The position numbers and the translations under genes are program-made. From NCBI GenBank assembly GCA_030681135.1, contig JAUXXF010000026.1, forward strand, positions 1 through 64,000: a DNA stretch of 64,000 nt. The letters are read 5' to 3'. Positions 24,292 through 34,168 of the stretch are shown one piece after another. The notes under the pieces are model-generated. The model was not told where the DNA came from. It was given only the letters and a program-made list of their open reading frames with translations, and did no database searches. The DNA comes from Chlamydiales bacterium. GTDB taxonomy: Bacteria; Chlamydiota; Chlamydiia; Chlamydiales; SM23-39. Position 1 is the first letter of the stretch. Each line of letters opens with the position of its first letter.

Positions 24292-24654
24292 CTAAATCAA
24301 CTCTCCAATGCAATGAGAGGGAGTGGTAGCTAATTTTACATATTCATTTTTTCCAAGAGCGCAAGGATATCCACCCACCAAGGCATAAATTTGTCCTTTG
24401 TCGTAAACACTCATCATTTCCTCTAGCATTTTCTGCTTTTTATCCCAGGTTGCTCCAGAAAGGATGATGATTTCTTCTTCATCTAGAATATATCCGATGG
24501 CGCCTTCTACGAGAGTAGTCCATCTCCCCGATAAGTCATTAAACCGCATTTCCTTCGTCAACTTGAGATATTGGATTGCTCTATTCCTGTTTTTTGATCT
24601 CAAGGCTACAACGAAGGTTTCTATAGCGACTTGAGATGGGCATGAATTTGACAT
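24292..24654 (-). CDS. Hypothetical island protein
   Basis: 120 aa, mixed alpha/beta, not recognised. It contains EEEIIILSGATWDKKQKMLE and ends GYPCALGKNEYVKLATTPSH. It sits directly upstream of the small terminase gene (7-bp gap), so it may belong to the packaging transcript. No signal peptide or membrane segment. Confidence 0.6.
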   Translation of the reverse strand: MSNSCPSQVAIETFVVALRSKNRNRAIQYLKLTKEMRFNDLSGRWTTLVEGAIGYILDEEEIIILSGATWDKKQKMLEEMMSVYDKGQIYALVGGYPCALGKNEYVKLATTPSHCIGELI

Positions 24655-24878
24655 GAAAGTAAAGCCTTTGTTTATTAATCCTTAGATAGTTATATGAACT
24701 CAATATGCATTAAAAATATTTTTATTACAAGTTACGAAAATCAATTAGAAAGGAAGAAGAGAACATACCACGCCTTTCGCTCTTAAAGCGAAATGGCGAT
24801 ATATAACGTACGTTATCGTTATCGTAGACTTGTTATTTCCATAACTCTTTGAAAATTAGACGATAAATGATGGCCGTT

Positions 24879-24935
24879 AGGTAACCTTTATAAAGAAGAG
24901 TAAGGTAACCTTAAAAGGAGTAGTCAGGTAACCTT
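24879..24935. repeat. Three GGTAACC iterons, candidate replication origin
   Basis: AGGTAACCTT occurs at 24879-24888, 24903-24912 and 24926-24935, that is at 24- and 23-bp spacing (about two helical turns). The rest of the ~290-bp gene-free stretch (24655-24945) includes an A/T-rich block (24690-24760) and a region around 24795-24826 with the palindrome AACGTACGTT and repeated TTATCG. Iterons beside an A/T-rich block next to replication genes are typical of plasmid or satellite origins. Confidence 0.62.
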
Positions 24936-24945
24936 AATTCCAACC

Positions 24946-26667
24946 CTACTCTTGAGAGCGTTTTTTTTGCGAATAACCAGATTTCGCAAATTTTTTCTTT
25001 GATTCAGCTGCTTTCTTACCAGCTTTAGCTCCTTCATTTCGTTTCTTACCCTGGTATTCCAGAAAATTAGTCACCTGTGAATACGCCTTTCCAAGCGTAT
25101 AATCATCCCTCTGTTTTTGAAGAAATGCAGGATTCTCGGGATTGTCCTCCGTCCAAGCAGATAATACTACTTCTAGCCTACTTTTTGGTAATTTTGCTTC
25201 CGATGCAAGCTCCTCTAACTTGGACATTGGTAAATAGATGCTGCCCTTTTCAACTAGCACATTCGATTGGTTAGAGAATTCTTCAAGAATCAGTAACTGA
25301 AGCATTGCCTGCGCTGCATGCGTATTTTTCGTGCCGACTAGAGGAGGAAGTTCGGTGATGGGAATCAGTCTACGAGCTGATCCCTTTGGTAAAAAATGAG
25401 GATAGTTGGGAAGAATCAAATCACCCAAAACAATGTTAATCTTTGATGGTTCGCCATTTCTGTGTTTTTCAATTTCTCTTAAGGCAATCATATTTCCTTG
25501 GCTTCCATCGGGAAATGGAAAGCACCCAAATGCTTGAGCATGGAGAATGGCCTTAACTTGTCCTATTGTTTTTGGATTTGTGTCTCCATCACATCCAATG
25601 AGATGTACTATACCTTTGTAGCCCCCTGTTGTACAAATCAATCGAGGATCTTCTCTTCGTTCAAGCCAGTTTAAAAAGCCAGTTTTCACCTGCCATCGCA
25701 ATAACTTATGTCCAGTTAGAGATGCAAATTCTTCCATGCCTTTTTTAATTAAACATATGAACTTGGGGTCTACACAGGGAACATTAGCGATAGCTCTTCC
25801 CTCTTCTGAGTAACACGTCAAAGATGTCTCCTTCATAATGATCTTTGAGTTTCCTCGTAAAGGTGGTTTGATTGTTGATACCCAGATAGCCTTAGCGATA
25901 GAGGGAGAGCTATGTCTTTGTAAATCCCACTGTTTTTTTGTAATGTCATTCCATACTGTTTCGCATAGGATTAAAAAGGCTGGAGAGTGAAAAAAATGAA
26001 TCCCATTCTCCTTGTCTACTTCAACAAACCAAAAATCCAAAAGAGACTTAACTTCTCCTGTTGCATGATAATGCTGAAAGTTGCCTTTCAACTTATTGGA
26101 AATTATTTGAGAAGATTCTTGCCCACCTCTTCCCAAGTTAGAAAGTAAGGATAAATAGGCTGCATCCCATAAAAAAAGTCCGTCGCAGCCATATTCGCTT
26201 TCATTTACACTGCCCTCAGCAAATTCTAAAATTTCTAGTGCTGGATTGCGGATTGAATTTTCACCTTTGTCAGATTCAAGGCGACATTCTTGCAAGGCGT
26301 GCGTAAGAGAAATCGGGTATTGAATGCAACCACTTAATTCTCTGCATTTATCTAAAAATTTACGAACTAGACTATCCATTGCCAAAGTGTCTGCGATATT
26401 TTCTTTGGCCAAAATTCTTTTAGCAATGTCAAAATGTATCCATAGAGGATCTTCCGTAGAAAATGTAACGAGAAATTCTTTAATAATTTGAATTGCTACG
26501 TGCGGGGCAGAAACTCTTCTAGTCTCGGTTTTCAGCAGATTGAGCTTATAATTGCATTGAAGAAACTCTGCTCCCAATAATTCTTTGTGCTCTTTGAAAA
26601 AAGCATGGAAATCGTTTGAAATCTGAGGCTTGTAATTTTCTATGATGAGGTCGGATTCTTCGTTCAT
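24946..26667 (-). CDS. Large hypothetical protein of replication module
   Basis: 573 aa. The ATG at 26667 is chosen over 26676 because GGAGG lies 9 bases before it and it avoids overlapping the helicase stop. No domain is recognised; the N-terminal half is helical, with a middle section at GGYKGIVHLIGCDGDTNPKT, a late winged-helix-like stretch (LPMSKLEELASEAKLPKSRL), and a very basic Lys-rich tail (about residues 545-573). Location between the helicase and the iterons suggests a replication initiator or primase-like role; that is inference only. Confidence 0.65.
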   Translation of the reverse strand: MNEESDLIIENYKPQISNDFHAFFKEHKELLGAEFLQCNYKLNLLKTETRRVSAPHVAIQIIKEFLVTFSTEDPLWIHFDIAKRILAKENIADTLAMDSLVRKFLDKCRELSGCIQYPISLTHALQECRLESDKGENSIRNPALEILEFAEGSVNESEYGCDGLFLWDAAYLSLLSNLGRGGQESSQIISNKLKGNFQHYHATGEVKSLLDFWFVEVDKENGIHFFHSPAFLILCETVWNDITKKQWDLQRHSSPSIAKAIWVSTIKPPLRGNSKIIMKETSLTCYSEEGRAIANVPCVDPKFICLIKKGMEEFASLTGHKLLRWQVKTGFLNWLERREDPRLICTTGGYKGIVHLIGCDGDTNPKTIGQVKAILHAQAFGCFPFPDGSQGNMIALREIEKHRNGEPSKINIVLGDLILPNYPHFLPKGSARRLIPITELPPLVGTKNTHAAQAMLQLLILEEFSNQSNVLVEKGSIYLPMSKLEELASEAKLPKSRLEVVLSAWTEDNPENPAFLQKQRDDYTLGKAYSQVTNFLEYQGKKRNEGAKAGKKAAESKKKFAKSGYSQKKRSQE

Positions 26668-26672
26668 AAAGG

Positions 26673-28076
26673 TCATCCTCCAGCATATTCATCAGCGTAA
26701 GTTTGAGAACTTTTCTTTGGCTTATTTTTAATGACCGATTCTGAACAGTGCTCGACGAATCCTTCAAAATCTTGCTTTAAAGCGATAGCTTCCATGATCT
26801 TTGTGAAGTTTGATTTAGTCATTGTTAGCTGGAGAAGGCCAGAAGTAAAATTTTTTGATAAATTGAGTTGCTGACGTGCCCCATCAGTTAAAGCAGAGGC
26901 CCCTCTTGCAGCCGTTTGATTTTGTTTTTCTTCGTTATTTATCGCTGATTTATTCACATGATGAGCAAAAAGAATTGTTGGGTTCCCAGGTAGATCAATT
27001 GTTAGTTCCTCCAGAAGAGCAATAAATTGAGTCGCTGCTGCGTTGTCAGTTTCTGCATCAGAACCCATCAACCTCGAAATAGGATCGAGGATTATCAGAG
27101 CCCATCCATCTTTTGGAGCCATTTCCATAAGTTTCATTTTAAGCTGACGAAAATATAGACTTGGTTTTTTATCCTCTATAAACGCCGCTTGTTGGCCACA
27201 GAATGAAAAAGGAGCTATTCGTTTAGTAGCTTCTAAAAGCAGACATGGCTTTAAAAGATCAGACTGGGCCTTTCTTAGCTTTTTTGCAGCTTTGTATAAA
27301 ACTCTGTGGATATCATCGTACTGATTCTCTCCAAGACCCAAAAAGACATTCCCTTTTTTCCCCTCTCCGCAATGCTCTGTTGTTGCAAATGTATCCAGCC
27401 ATGCAGTTCCAGTTGAAACTGAGATTACAAGCTGTGCTAGAAGGTGAGTTTTACCCACTCCTCCTGCGCCAACAATCATCGTTACAATTCCCTTTGGAAG
27501 AAACCCAATTGGCATCTTATTTTCACTTACATATTCTAAAAGCATGGGTTTATTAGGAGGCTCTATAAGTAGGAAATTTTTATCGAGCTGCTCAAGAAAT
27601 TTGATTGAAAATCTGTCTTGTATTCCCTTATTTTTCTCGATCAACTTTAGACTTTCTTGAGCCGATATAATGATGTTATGGGGATCTTCGTCACTTAGAG
27701 CTTTTTTTTGTAAATCCAGTGACAAATCTAGAATTCTTCGTTTACTGGCAGATTCCTTCAGCAGATCGATATATGCTTCAATATAGGCCGATGTTCCTGC
27801 AAATTGAGCTAGTGTTGTAACGTAAGCGGGTCCTCCGACTGATTCGAGTTTATTTTTCCCCTTTAGCTCTTGGCATGTTAAGTAAACATCTCCTACACCA
27901 TCGGCTTCCCATATACCCTTGAGAGCTTGAAATATACATTTATGTTCAAGAAAATAGAAATCTGAAACAGAGAGCATTTTGCACGAGATGCTTAAAGATT
28001 GCAGACTCGTCAACATACACCCTAAAACCATCATTTCAGGCTCTTTGGAATTTGGCATTGTTATTTCTTGATGCAT
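26673..28076 (-). CDS. RepA/DnaB-like replicative helicase
   Basis: 467 aa. The N-terminal ~130 residues resemble the DnaB N-terminal domain (LGCMLTSLQSL, ISCKMLSVSDFYFLEHKCIF). An AAA_25/RepA-like ATPase follows, with Walker A GAGGVGKTHL, Walker B-like WALIILDPISR and the DnaB/RecA-type sensor region ILFAHHVNKSA. The ATG at 28076 is preferred since GGGAG is well placed and it lies just after the HTH stop. It would unwind DNA for element replication. Confidence 0.78.
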   Translation of the reverse strand: MHQEITMPNSKEPEMMVLGCMLTSLQSLSISCKMLSVSDFYFLEHKCIFQALKGIWEADGVGDVYLTCQELKGKNKLESVGGPAYVTTLAQFAGTSAYIEAYIDLLKESASKRRILDLSLDLQKKALSDEDPHNIIISAQESLKLIEKNKGIQDRFSIKFLEQLDKNFLLIEPPNKPMLLEYVSENKMPIGFLPKGIVTMIVGAGGVGKTHLLAQLVISVSTGTAWLDTFATTEHCGEGKKGNVFLGLGENQYDDIHRVLYKAAKKLRKAQSDLLKPCLLLEATKRIAPFSFCGQQAAFIEDKKPSLYFRQLKMKLMEMAPKDGWALIILDPISRLMGSDAETDNAAATQFIALLEELTIDLPGNPTILFAHHVNKSAINNEEKQNQTAARGASALTDGARQQLNLSKNFTSGLLQLTMTKSNFTKIMEAIALKQDFEGFVEHCSESVIKNKPKKSSQTYADEYAGG

Positions 28077-28080
28077 ACAA

Positions 28081-28284
28081 TTACAGCTCCCGACTTTCTG
28101 AAAGAAACTGCAATAAGGCTTGCTCATCCAAAAGAATGCGCCTGCCGATTTTGTGGACGACTTTTTTTCTGAATCCGTTAATATCTTTCGACAAAATATT
28201 TTTAAGCATATTCGGGGTCAAAAATTGATATTTTTGAACTGCCTGCTTTTTTGTCAGATATTTTTCTGGTAATAATGCGGTCAC
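28081..28284 (-). CDS. Excisionase/AlpA-like HTH DNA-binding protein
   Basis: 67 aa, single winged-HTH of the excisionase (HTH_17) type: YLTKKQAVQKYQFLTPNMLK then VVHKIGRRILLDEQALLQFL. In integrative elements this fold directs excision or regulates replication genes. It lies 4 bp upstream of the helicase start, so they are co-transcribed. Confidence 0.72.
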   Translation of the reverse strand: MTALLPEKYLTKKQAVQKYQFLTPNMLKNILSKDINGFRKKVVHKIGRRILLDEQALLQFLSESREL

Positions 28285-28424
28285 GATCTAACTCCTATAA
28301 AATGGTTTTCAAGATTCTCTTGCTGGAGATGATTTCCCTTAAAAACTCAAACTGAAGTTAGAATGACCGAAATGGACAATGGATAAAATGCAGGCTTTTT
28401 AGATCAAAAGGTCTGCTATTTTTC

Positions 28425-29432
28425 TCAGTCTTTGAATGCTGATTTGACCCACTCATCGACAATTCCTTTAAAAAAAGGATGTGATAGGGTTAAGGATTTA
28501 TATTGGAAGATAAGAGGATGATTCGCAATTTCTTGTTGTGGTTTTCCTTGCATTTTCATTATTTTAACCATTACAAATATTGCTATTTGTAAACCCTCTA
28601 AATTCAATTGTCGAAGGTCCACATCAAAAACTAACGGAATAAAAACAGGGTACTGAAGAGCGATCGCATCTTCTCTAGGACGCCCTCTTTTTACACCTCT
28701 GGGATTAACTATTCGGACAACATTTTCTAAATTTCTAAATTCAACCTCTTCTCCATTGGGGGGTTTATCAATGTTTGGGTTTGCCCATAAATCTAATAAA
28801 TCCACCAGCTCCTCGCTGGAAAAGAGTTTTTTACTAACTTCTTTGGCATTCGCCTTGATATCGAGCCAAAAAACTTGAGCGGCAGCTTGCCATTTAATAT
28901 GCCTGCGATCCCATTTGGTAATGGCCCAATAGTTGCATAGAACAAGCATTTTACCTGGCTCCTCGGCCCCATTTTCAATGTCCTTTTTTAAATCCAACAT
29001 CGATGGGGAAAAAGTAGTAAGGTGGATTAAATACTCTTCTTGCCATGGAGATAACTCATCTAGGCTCTTTGCATGAACACTCTCAGCACCCTCCTCGAAT
29101 GAACTGGGAGATTGACCAGAGATTTCTGAAGCTGGCTTGCGCAGCGTTGTGTTGCCATAAGTTTTGTATTCTAGGTACGTTCCTCTTTCGAGAAAATACT
29201 TACCCTGAACCAACGTCAACAAGGCATTGATATATAACCCATCAACGACAATAGCTTTCCTTCGTCGATCTTTCTCTGAAATGCATGATTGGGTATGTTT
29301 TTGCTTAGAGTCTTCAAGTTGCCTGTTTAATTCTTTAACAGGAAGATCTAACCAATCTTTTGAAGGCTCTATGTGGTCATTAACAAAGATGCTCAAAAAC
29401 ACATCGACAAGATCATTTGCTTTATCATCCAT
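28425..29432 (-). CDS. Hypothetical island protein
   Basis: 335 aa from the ATG at 29432, which has GGGAG six bases upstream; it overlaps the integrase stop by 8 bp. No domain recognised. It is helical and soluble, with a charged N-terminus, GVKRGRPREDAIALQYPVFI near residue 240, and a C-terminal LQIAIFVMVKIMKMQG stretch. Co-transcribed with the integrase. Confidence 0.6.
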   Translation of the reverse strand: MDDKANDLVDVFLSIFVNDHIEPSKDWLDLPVKELNRQLEDSKQKHTQSCISEKDRRRKAIVVDGLYINALLTLVQGKYFLERGTYLEYKTYGNTTLRKPASEISGQSPSSFEEGAESVHAKSLDELSPWQEEYLIHLTTFSPSMLDLKKDIENGAEEPGKMLVLCNYWAITKWDRRHIKWQAAAQVFWLDIKANAKEVSKKLFSSEELVDLLDLWANPNIDKPPNGEEVEFRNLENVVRIVNPRGVKRGRPREDAIALQYPVFIPLVFDVDLRQLNLEGLQIAIFVMVKIMKMQGKPQQEIANHPLIFQYKSLTLSHPFFKGIVDEWVKSAFKD

Positions 29433-30483
29433 TTTCAACTCCCTGAAAAACTTGCTCTGTCATTCTGGATACGGCATCAATAGAGCGTGATTCGACTAAG
29501 TGTGCGTACCTGCGTGTTTGAGAGACGCTACGGTGTCCCAATAAGTGGCCTATTTCTCCTAAAGACAGGCCCTGAGCCAGCATTGCGGTAGCATAGCTAT
29601 GACGACAATCATGCCCCCGAAATCCTTTCAACTCCGCACGTTTAATGGCTGTTCTAAATGCCCTTCTAAGCTCAAGCGGCTTTGATTTTTCTTCACTGGG
29701 GAATATATAGCCTACTGAAGAAGATTGCTGCGCTAAATCTCGGAGTAATTCTAATGCTAATCCTCGAATCGGAATGGAGCGCATGTCAGTGTTTTTTGAC
29801 TTGGTAATAGTGATTTTCCCCTGATGGAGATCCACATCGGTCCACCTAAGACACCGAATCTCGTTATACCGCCCCCCTGTACTTAAAAGCAGAACTACAA
29901 AAGTAAAGAGGTAAGGATTATCGCTTATACGACACGCCTCAAGAAAACGGCTGAGTTCTTCAGAACTTAAAAAGCGGGTTCTTTCTCGGGGTTCTTTTTC
30001 TCTTGTGATTCTGCGAACTGGATTTTCAGAAGCCCACTCCCACTGTTTTACACAGATGCCCATTAAGTGGCTTAAAGTGGCAAGATAGCGGTTGCACGTG
30101 CTCTTGCTACGAACAACTCCCTTTGGGGTTGGCTCTGTCAAAAGTTTTTGTTTCTTTTCGGATAGGATAGCTGGCCTGACGTCATGCAGAAAGAGAGAGC
30201 CAAGTTCTTTTTTCCACCATAAGAGGTGGCCACTCTTAACCACTGAAACAGTCTGCTCTTTAAAGTATCTTTCTACTGCTTCTGAAAAAGTATGACGCTT
30301 GCCCTCTGAGTAGAGTTGATGCCGACCGCAGCGAATATCTGCTTCTGTTTTGGAGATCCAAGCTTTAGCATCATTTTTTCTATCGAACACGGCCGTGAGT
30401 GCTTTAGGCATGCCTTTAAGACGAACTTCTGCTTGATAACGAACACCGCCTTTCTTAAGGGGTGTTTCTCGAATATAACCCAT
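29425..30483 (-). CDS. int: Tyrosine recombinase (phage-type integrase)
   Basis: 352 aa. An Arm-binding/SAM-like N-terminal region precedes the catalytic domain. Active-site residues are visible: Arg in TGGRYNEIRCLRW, Lys in ITKSKNTDMRSIPI, HxxR in HDCRHSYATAML, His in LGHRSVSQTRR and the Tyr nucleophile in RRYAHLV. It sits 226 bp from the 3' end of tRNA-Phe, whose terminal 41 bp is repeated at 13394. This is the enzyme expected to integrate and excise the island. Confidence 0.93.
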   Translation of the reverse strand: MGYIRETPLKKGGVRYQAEVRLKGMPKALTAVFDRKNDAKAWISKTEADIRCGRHQLYSEGKRHTFSEAVERYFKEQTVSVVKSGHLLWWKKELGSLFLHDVRPAILSEKKQKLLTEPTPKGVVRSKSTCNRYLATLSHLMGICVKQWEWASENPVRRITREKEPRERTRFLSSEELSRFLEACRISDNPYLFTFVVLLLSTGGRYNEIRCLRWTDVDLHQGKITITKSKNTDMRSIPIRGLALELLRDLAQQSSSVGYIFPSEEKSKPLELRRAFRTAIKRAELKGFRGHDCRHSYATAMLAQGLSLGEIGHLLGHRSVSQTRRYAHLVESRSIDAVSRMTEQVFQGVENG

Positions 30484-30708
30484 TTTAACTCCCTACAAGC
30501 GAGTAGAAGACCAATAGTCCTCTGACCAATCGATCTTAACGCTTGATTTACAGTTACTTAAAAGGAGTGCAAATACTGATTACCGTAGATTCAACGGAAC
30601 CGACACTCCAAAGCGACCATCAAAAATATTTTGGTGGTCTGTTTTGGGTGATTAAGAGAAATTACCAACTCCGTTGGAATTCCGTTTTTCTCCAGCAAGA
30701 GAAAGGTT

Positions 30709-30781
<73 letters not shown>

Positions 30782-30840
30782 TTAAGGAAAGGACAGATTG
30801 TGACAAAAAAGAAGTTTTCTGGCAATAACTTTAAAAATCT

Positions 30841-32868
30841 CTACCCTCCAGAACCCGTTTTTTCCAGAGGTGCATCTGCTGCAGGCCTGCTTTGAGCCTC
30901 TAGCAGGATCATATCTTCCACAATATTGACCGCCTCACCCATTTGTAAATCTTGCAAGCTCGTTTGAATCGGCTCATCGATCGTATTCACCGGCATATAA
31001 GACTGACGAGCCCGCACTTTTTCCTGCCTTTGTATAAAGGCTTGGAATTGAGGGTTTTGAGCCAGTCGCTCTGCACTGTTTTTCTTGAGCTGCGGCAACA
31101 TTTTTTTCCAAAAAGAGACAACGCGCTGCAAATAGGGCAGATATTTCCTTTGGAATAGATATCGCGTTTTTTCATCCAAATCGGTCAAAGGATCTAAAAA
31201 TACCGGTTCCACTCGATCTGGAGAAAGAGGGAATTCTAAAAATCTTTCCCCAATTTTATAGGGAGCATACTGAGTTGGGACTACGATATCGGCAATGACC
31301 CCCTCAATCTGCGTACTCTTACCAGAAGCTGTATAGTAACGTCCTACTGTCACTTTGAAAAAGAATTCAGCTCTCTCATCCGTCACTGTCTGATATTGGA
31401 TCGATCCCTTTCCAAATGTCCGTTCATCTCCGACAATGAGCCCTACCCCGTAATCTTGCAAAGCTTGAGCCACAATCTCAGAAGCAGAAGCCGACATTTT
31501 AGACGTCAGAACAACCAAGGGGCCGTGATAAAAACTGCGGCCTACGATATTGCGAAGAAAATGAACCTCTCCCTTCGCATACTTGGAAACCACGATGATC
31601 CCATTGGATACAAATAAACCAGCTACCTTTACGGCCTGACTTAAAAATCCCCCTGAATTTTCTCTAAGGTCCAAGACGAGTCCATACAAAGGGCCAATTT
31701 CCTGTAAAGAACGGATCGCTTCTTTAATATCTTTTTCGCTGCTCATCCCATCTGGAGTTTCATAGAAAGAATAGAGCACAATCTTTCCAATAATGCCGTC
31801 TTGATATTTTTCATACCCTACCTGGATTCTTTCCTCATTCATCACAATGGGCTTTTTTTGCAAAGGCACTTTAAAAAAGACCTCTTGCTTCCCTTCAAAA
31901 TCAAGGCGCTTAAATCCTAAAATAATTTCTCCCCTGTCTTTATTTTTCAGTTTTTCAATGACCTCTTCAAAAGAAAACTGTCTAACGCTTTCTCCATCGA
32001 TTTCAACCAGTAGGTCATTAATCTGAATAAGCCCGCTCTGGGCAGCAGGACTTCCTTTAATCAGCTCAGCAATCATCACCCCGTCCACGCCTTCGGATAA
32101 AATCACTCCGACTCCCTCAAACTGCTTTTCCAGGCTTCTTCGCATCTCATAAGCCTCTTCAGGGCTAAAAAAAGCCGTGTGAGTATCTAAGCTTTTAGCA
32201 AACGCTTTTAAAATCCTTAAAGAAATCAAATGCTCTTTTTGCTGGCTAGAAAGTAGCATTGCATCTGCTTGTACGTATTGATTTTCTATACGTCTCAGTT
32301 TTGTCTCAAAGAGAGCATAGACTTTTTTTCTCCTATCCATTGTATCTAAGAGAGTTCGCTGCTTATGAAACGTATAAAACCGGAGCATTCGCCCTTTTTG
32401 TCTTTCCAAGAGCTTCTCCTCACTATCAGCATACGCGGAAGGGGCAAGCATAGATGAAGGAGCCTCTTCAGGAAGCTGCGCAGATGAAAGCTCTGAAGCG
32501 ATTTGCTTTCTCAACTTTTGCGCCCGAAGAATAGAGGACTGAATCACCTCATTGAGCGTAAAAAAATCACTATAGTCCCGATTTTGCAATCTCTGGATCA
32601 TCCCTTGTAGCTGCTGATCGGTCAGCTGCAGATATGGCAACACTTCCTTTTCGAGTAAATAACATTTTTCTGGGTCGAACTGCTCTATATAAATCTTCAT
32701 GCATCTACGGACAAGCGCCGGATTAAAATTCTTATTTTCAACATGGTAGGCAAACATTTTCTGCATGACATGATGAACATCCACCAAGGAAAGTGTCTCT
32801 AAAGCTGTCCATGCAGGAGTCATCCAACATAAACATAGAACCATTAACCAGATCATCATGCGTTTCAT
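30841..32868 (-). CDS. tsp: Carboxy-terminal (tail-specific) protease, Tsp/Prc
   Basis: 675-aa periplasmic serine protease. Signal peptide at the N-terminus (MIWLMVLCLCWMTPAWT), PDZ domain near residues 245-320 (FEGVGVILSEGVDGVMIAEL), then the S41 peptidase core with the catalytic Ser in MSASASEIVAQAL and Lys in ERTFGKGSIQ. C. trachomatis CT441 is the counterpart and also adjoins rpsL. In this window the tRNA-Phe/island junction lies just downstream. Confidence 0.92.
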   Translation of the reverse strand: MKRMMIWLMVLCLCWMTPAWTALETLSLVDVHHVMQKMFAYHVENKNFNPALVRRCMKIYIEQFDPEKCYLLEKEVLPYLQLTDQQLQGMIQRLQNRDYSDFFTLNEVIQSSILRAQKLRKQIASELSSAQLPEEAPSSMLAPSAYADSEEKLLERQKGRMLRFYTFHKQRTLLDTMDRRKKVYALFETKLRRIENQYVQADAMLLSSQQKEHLISLRILKAFAKSLDTHTAFFSPEEAYEMRRSLEKQFEGVGVILSEGVDGVMIAELIKGSPAAQSGLIQINDLLVEIDGESVRQFSFEEVIEKLKNKDRGEIILGFKRLDFEGKQEVFFKVPLQKKPIVMNEERIQVGYEKYQDGIIGKIVLYSFYETPDGMSSEKDIKEAIRSLQEIGPLYGLVLDLRENSGGFLSQAVKVAGLFVSNGIIVVSKYAKGEVHFLRNIVGRSFYHGPLVVLTSKMSASASEIVAQALQDYGVGLIVGDERTFGKGSIQYQTVTDERAEFFFKVTVGRYYTASGKSTQIEGVIADIVVPTQYAPYKIGERFLEFPLSPDRVEPVFLDPLTDLDEKTRYLFQRKYLPYLQRVVSFWKKMLPQLKKNSAERLAQNPQFQAFIQRQEKVRARQSYMPVNTIDEPIQTSLQDLQMGEAVNIVEDMILLEAQSRPAADAPLEKTGSGG

Positions 32869-33103
32869 AGAGAGTCCTTTTTGAAAATAGACAAAAAAAA
32901 ATAGAAGAGAGCAGGAAAAAAGATCTCACATACAAAACTTAGCGTCTTAAGCTTATCTTTATCCGCCCTCTTCCACAGTTGATTATATATTAAAAAATAT
33001 TTTTTTATCACAATAAACAAAAATTAAAGGATGCTTTTTAAATATAAACCAATCTACCACACAACTTTAATGACATTAAAATTTTTAAGAAAAACCGTTC
33101 CCT

Positions 33104-33132
33104 TTGCCTTAAATAGGCCTATCCGATATAAT
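33104..33132 (+). promoter_or_regulatory. Predicted promoter of the str operon
   Basis: TTGCCT (33104-33109) and TATAAT (33127-33132) are separated by 17 bp; transcription would start near 33139, 40 bases upstream of rpsL. AGGAGAAAGG precedes the rpsL ATG. The ~310-bp stretch between tsp and rpsL also includes an A/T-rich region at about 32985-33050. Confidence 0.75.
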
Positions 33133-33178
33133 CCCGTACTATTCTTAGTATCAACCCTATTTTAGGAGAAAGGCTCTC

Positions 33179-33550
33179 ATGCCGACATTTAATCAACTTG
33201 TTAAACAAGGCCGCGTAGATAAGGTCAAACGACGCAAGTCTCCTGCTCTACAAGAATGCCCACAACGCCGTGGAGTTTGCCTCCAGGTGAAGACAAAGAC
33301 GCCAAAGAAGCCAAACTCAGCGCTGCGGAAAGTAGCTTGGGTTCGTCTATCGAATGGCCAAGAGATCATTGCCTATATTCCAGGTGAAGGACATAACCTT
33401 CAGGAACACAGCATCGTTCTCGTTCGAGGAGGCAGGGTAAAAGACTTACCAGGCGTCCGTTACCACATCGTCCGTGGAGCCCTTGACTGCGCAGCAGTGA
33501 AAGATAGAAAAAAATCCCGCTCCAAGTATGGGGCTAAACGTCCTAAGTAA
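33179..33550 (+). CDS. rpsL: 30S ribosomal protein S12
   Basis: 123 aa, full length. The streptomycin-site loop [11 protein letters not shown] is of the wild-type (lysine) form; the next residues are VAWVRLSNG, where E. coli has CRVRL. The conserved [14 protein letters not shown] is intact. Head of the rpsL-rpsG-fusA-rpsJ operon. Confidence 0.97.
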   Translation: MPTFNQLVKQGRVDKVKRRKSPALQECPQRRGVCLQVKTKTPKKPNSALRKVAWVRLSNGQEIIAYIPGEGHNLQEHSIVLVRGGRVKDLPGVRYHIVRGALDCAAVKDRKKSRSKYGAKRPK

Positions 33551-33682
33551 TGCCAGGATGCCGTTAGTATCGGCTTCCTTGCTCTCGGCTTTGTTTAGAG
33601 AGTTCTAAGCAAAACCATGAGCAGGTCTTTGAACCAACAAGGGCCGGGTGAAGGATAACTTATTTGTAAGGAATAAAAGAGT

Positions 33683-34156
33683 ATGTCTAGAAGACGCCGC
33701 GCTGTAAAGCGCAGGATCCCAAACGATCCGATTTATCAAAGCTATACCTTAGCCAAGTTCATCAACAAAGTGATGCAAGGTGGTAAAAAATCTGTTGCCC
33801 GAGCAATCGTGTACCGTGCTCTCGAGAGATTTGCAGATCGGGTCAAAACCGATAATCCTTTAGATGCTTTTGAACAGGCACTTGAAAATTCCAAGCCCTC
33901 TTTAGAGGTAAAAACCCGTAGGATCGGCGGAGCTAACTACCAAGTACCCGTCGAAATCCCTGGAGAGCGAAGAATGGCCATGGCCATGGCCTGGATTATC
34001 ACCCACGCCCGCGGAAAGCCAGGAAGAGCTATGGAAGAAGCCCTTGCATCAGAACTAACTGATTGTTACTACAATCAGGGGACGACGATCAAGAAAAAAG
34101 ATGACACCCACCGCATGGCTGAGGCAAACAAAGCCTTTGCCCACTACAAATGGTAA
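33683..34156 (+). CDS. rpsG: 30S ribosomal protein S7
   Basis: 157 aa, typical length, with MSRRRRAVKRRIPNDPIYQS and GGANYQVPVEIPGERR. Binds the 3' major domain of 16S rRNA. It is separated from rpsL by 132 bp, within which no gene is seen; an S7 autoregulatory leader could lie there but was not resolved. Confidence 0.97.
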   Translation: MSRRRRAVKRRIPNDPIYQSYTLAKFINKVMQGGKKSVARAIVYRALERFADRVKTDNPLDAFEQALENSKPSLEVKTRRIGGANYQVPVEIPGERRMAMAMAWIITHARGKPGRAMEEALASELTDCYYNQGTTIKKKDDTHRMAEANKAFAHYKW

Positions 34157-34168
34157 GGAGTTTCATTT

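Noticed and set aside
22379..30483. Complete prophage
   Set aside because: Integrase, replication and terminase are present, but no portal, capsid, tail or lysis genes could be recognised.
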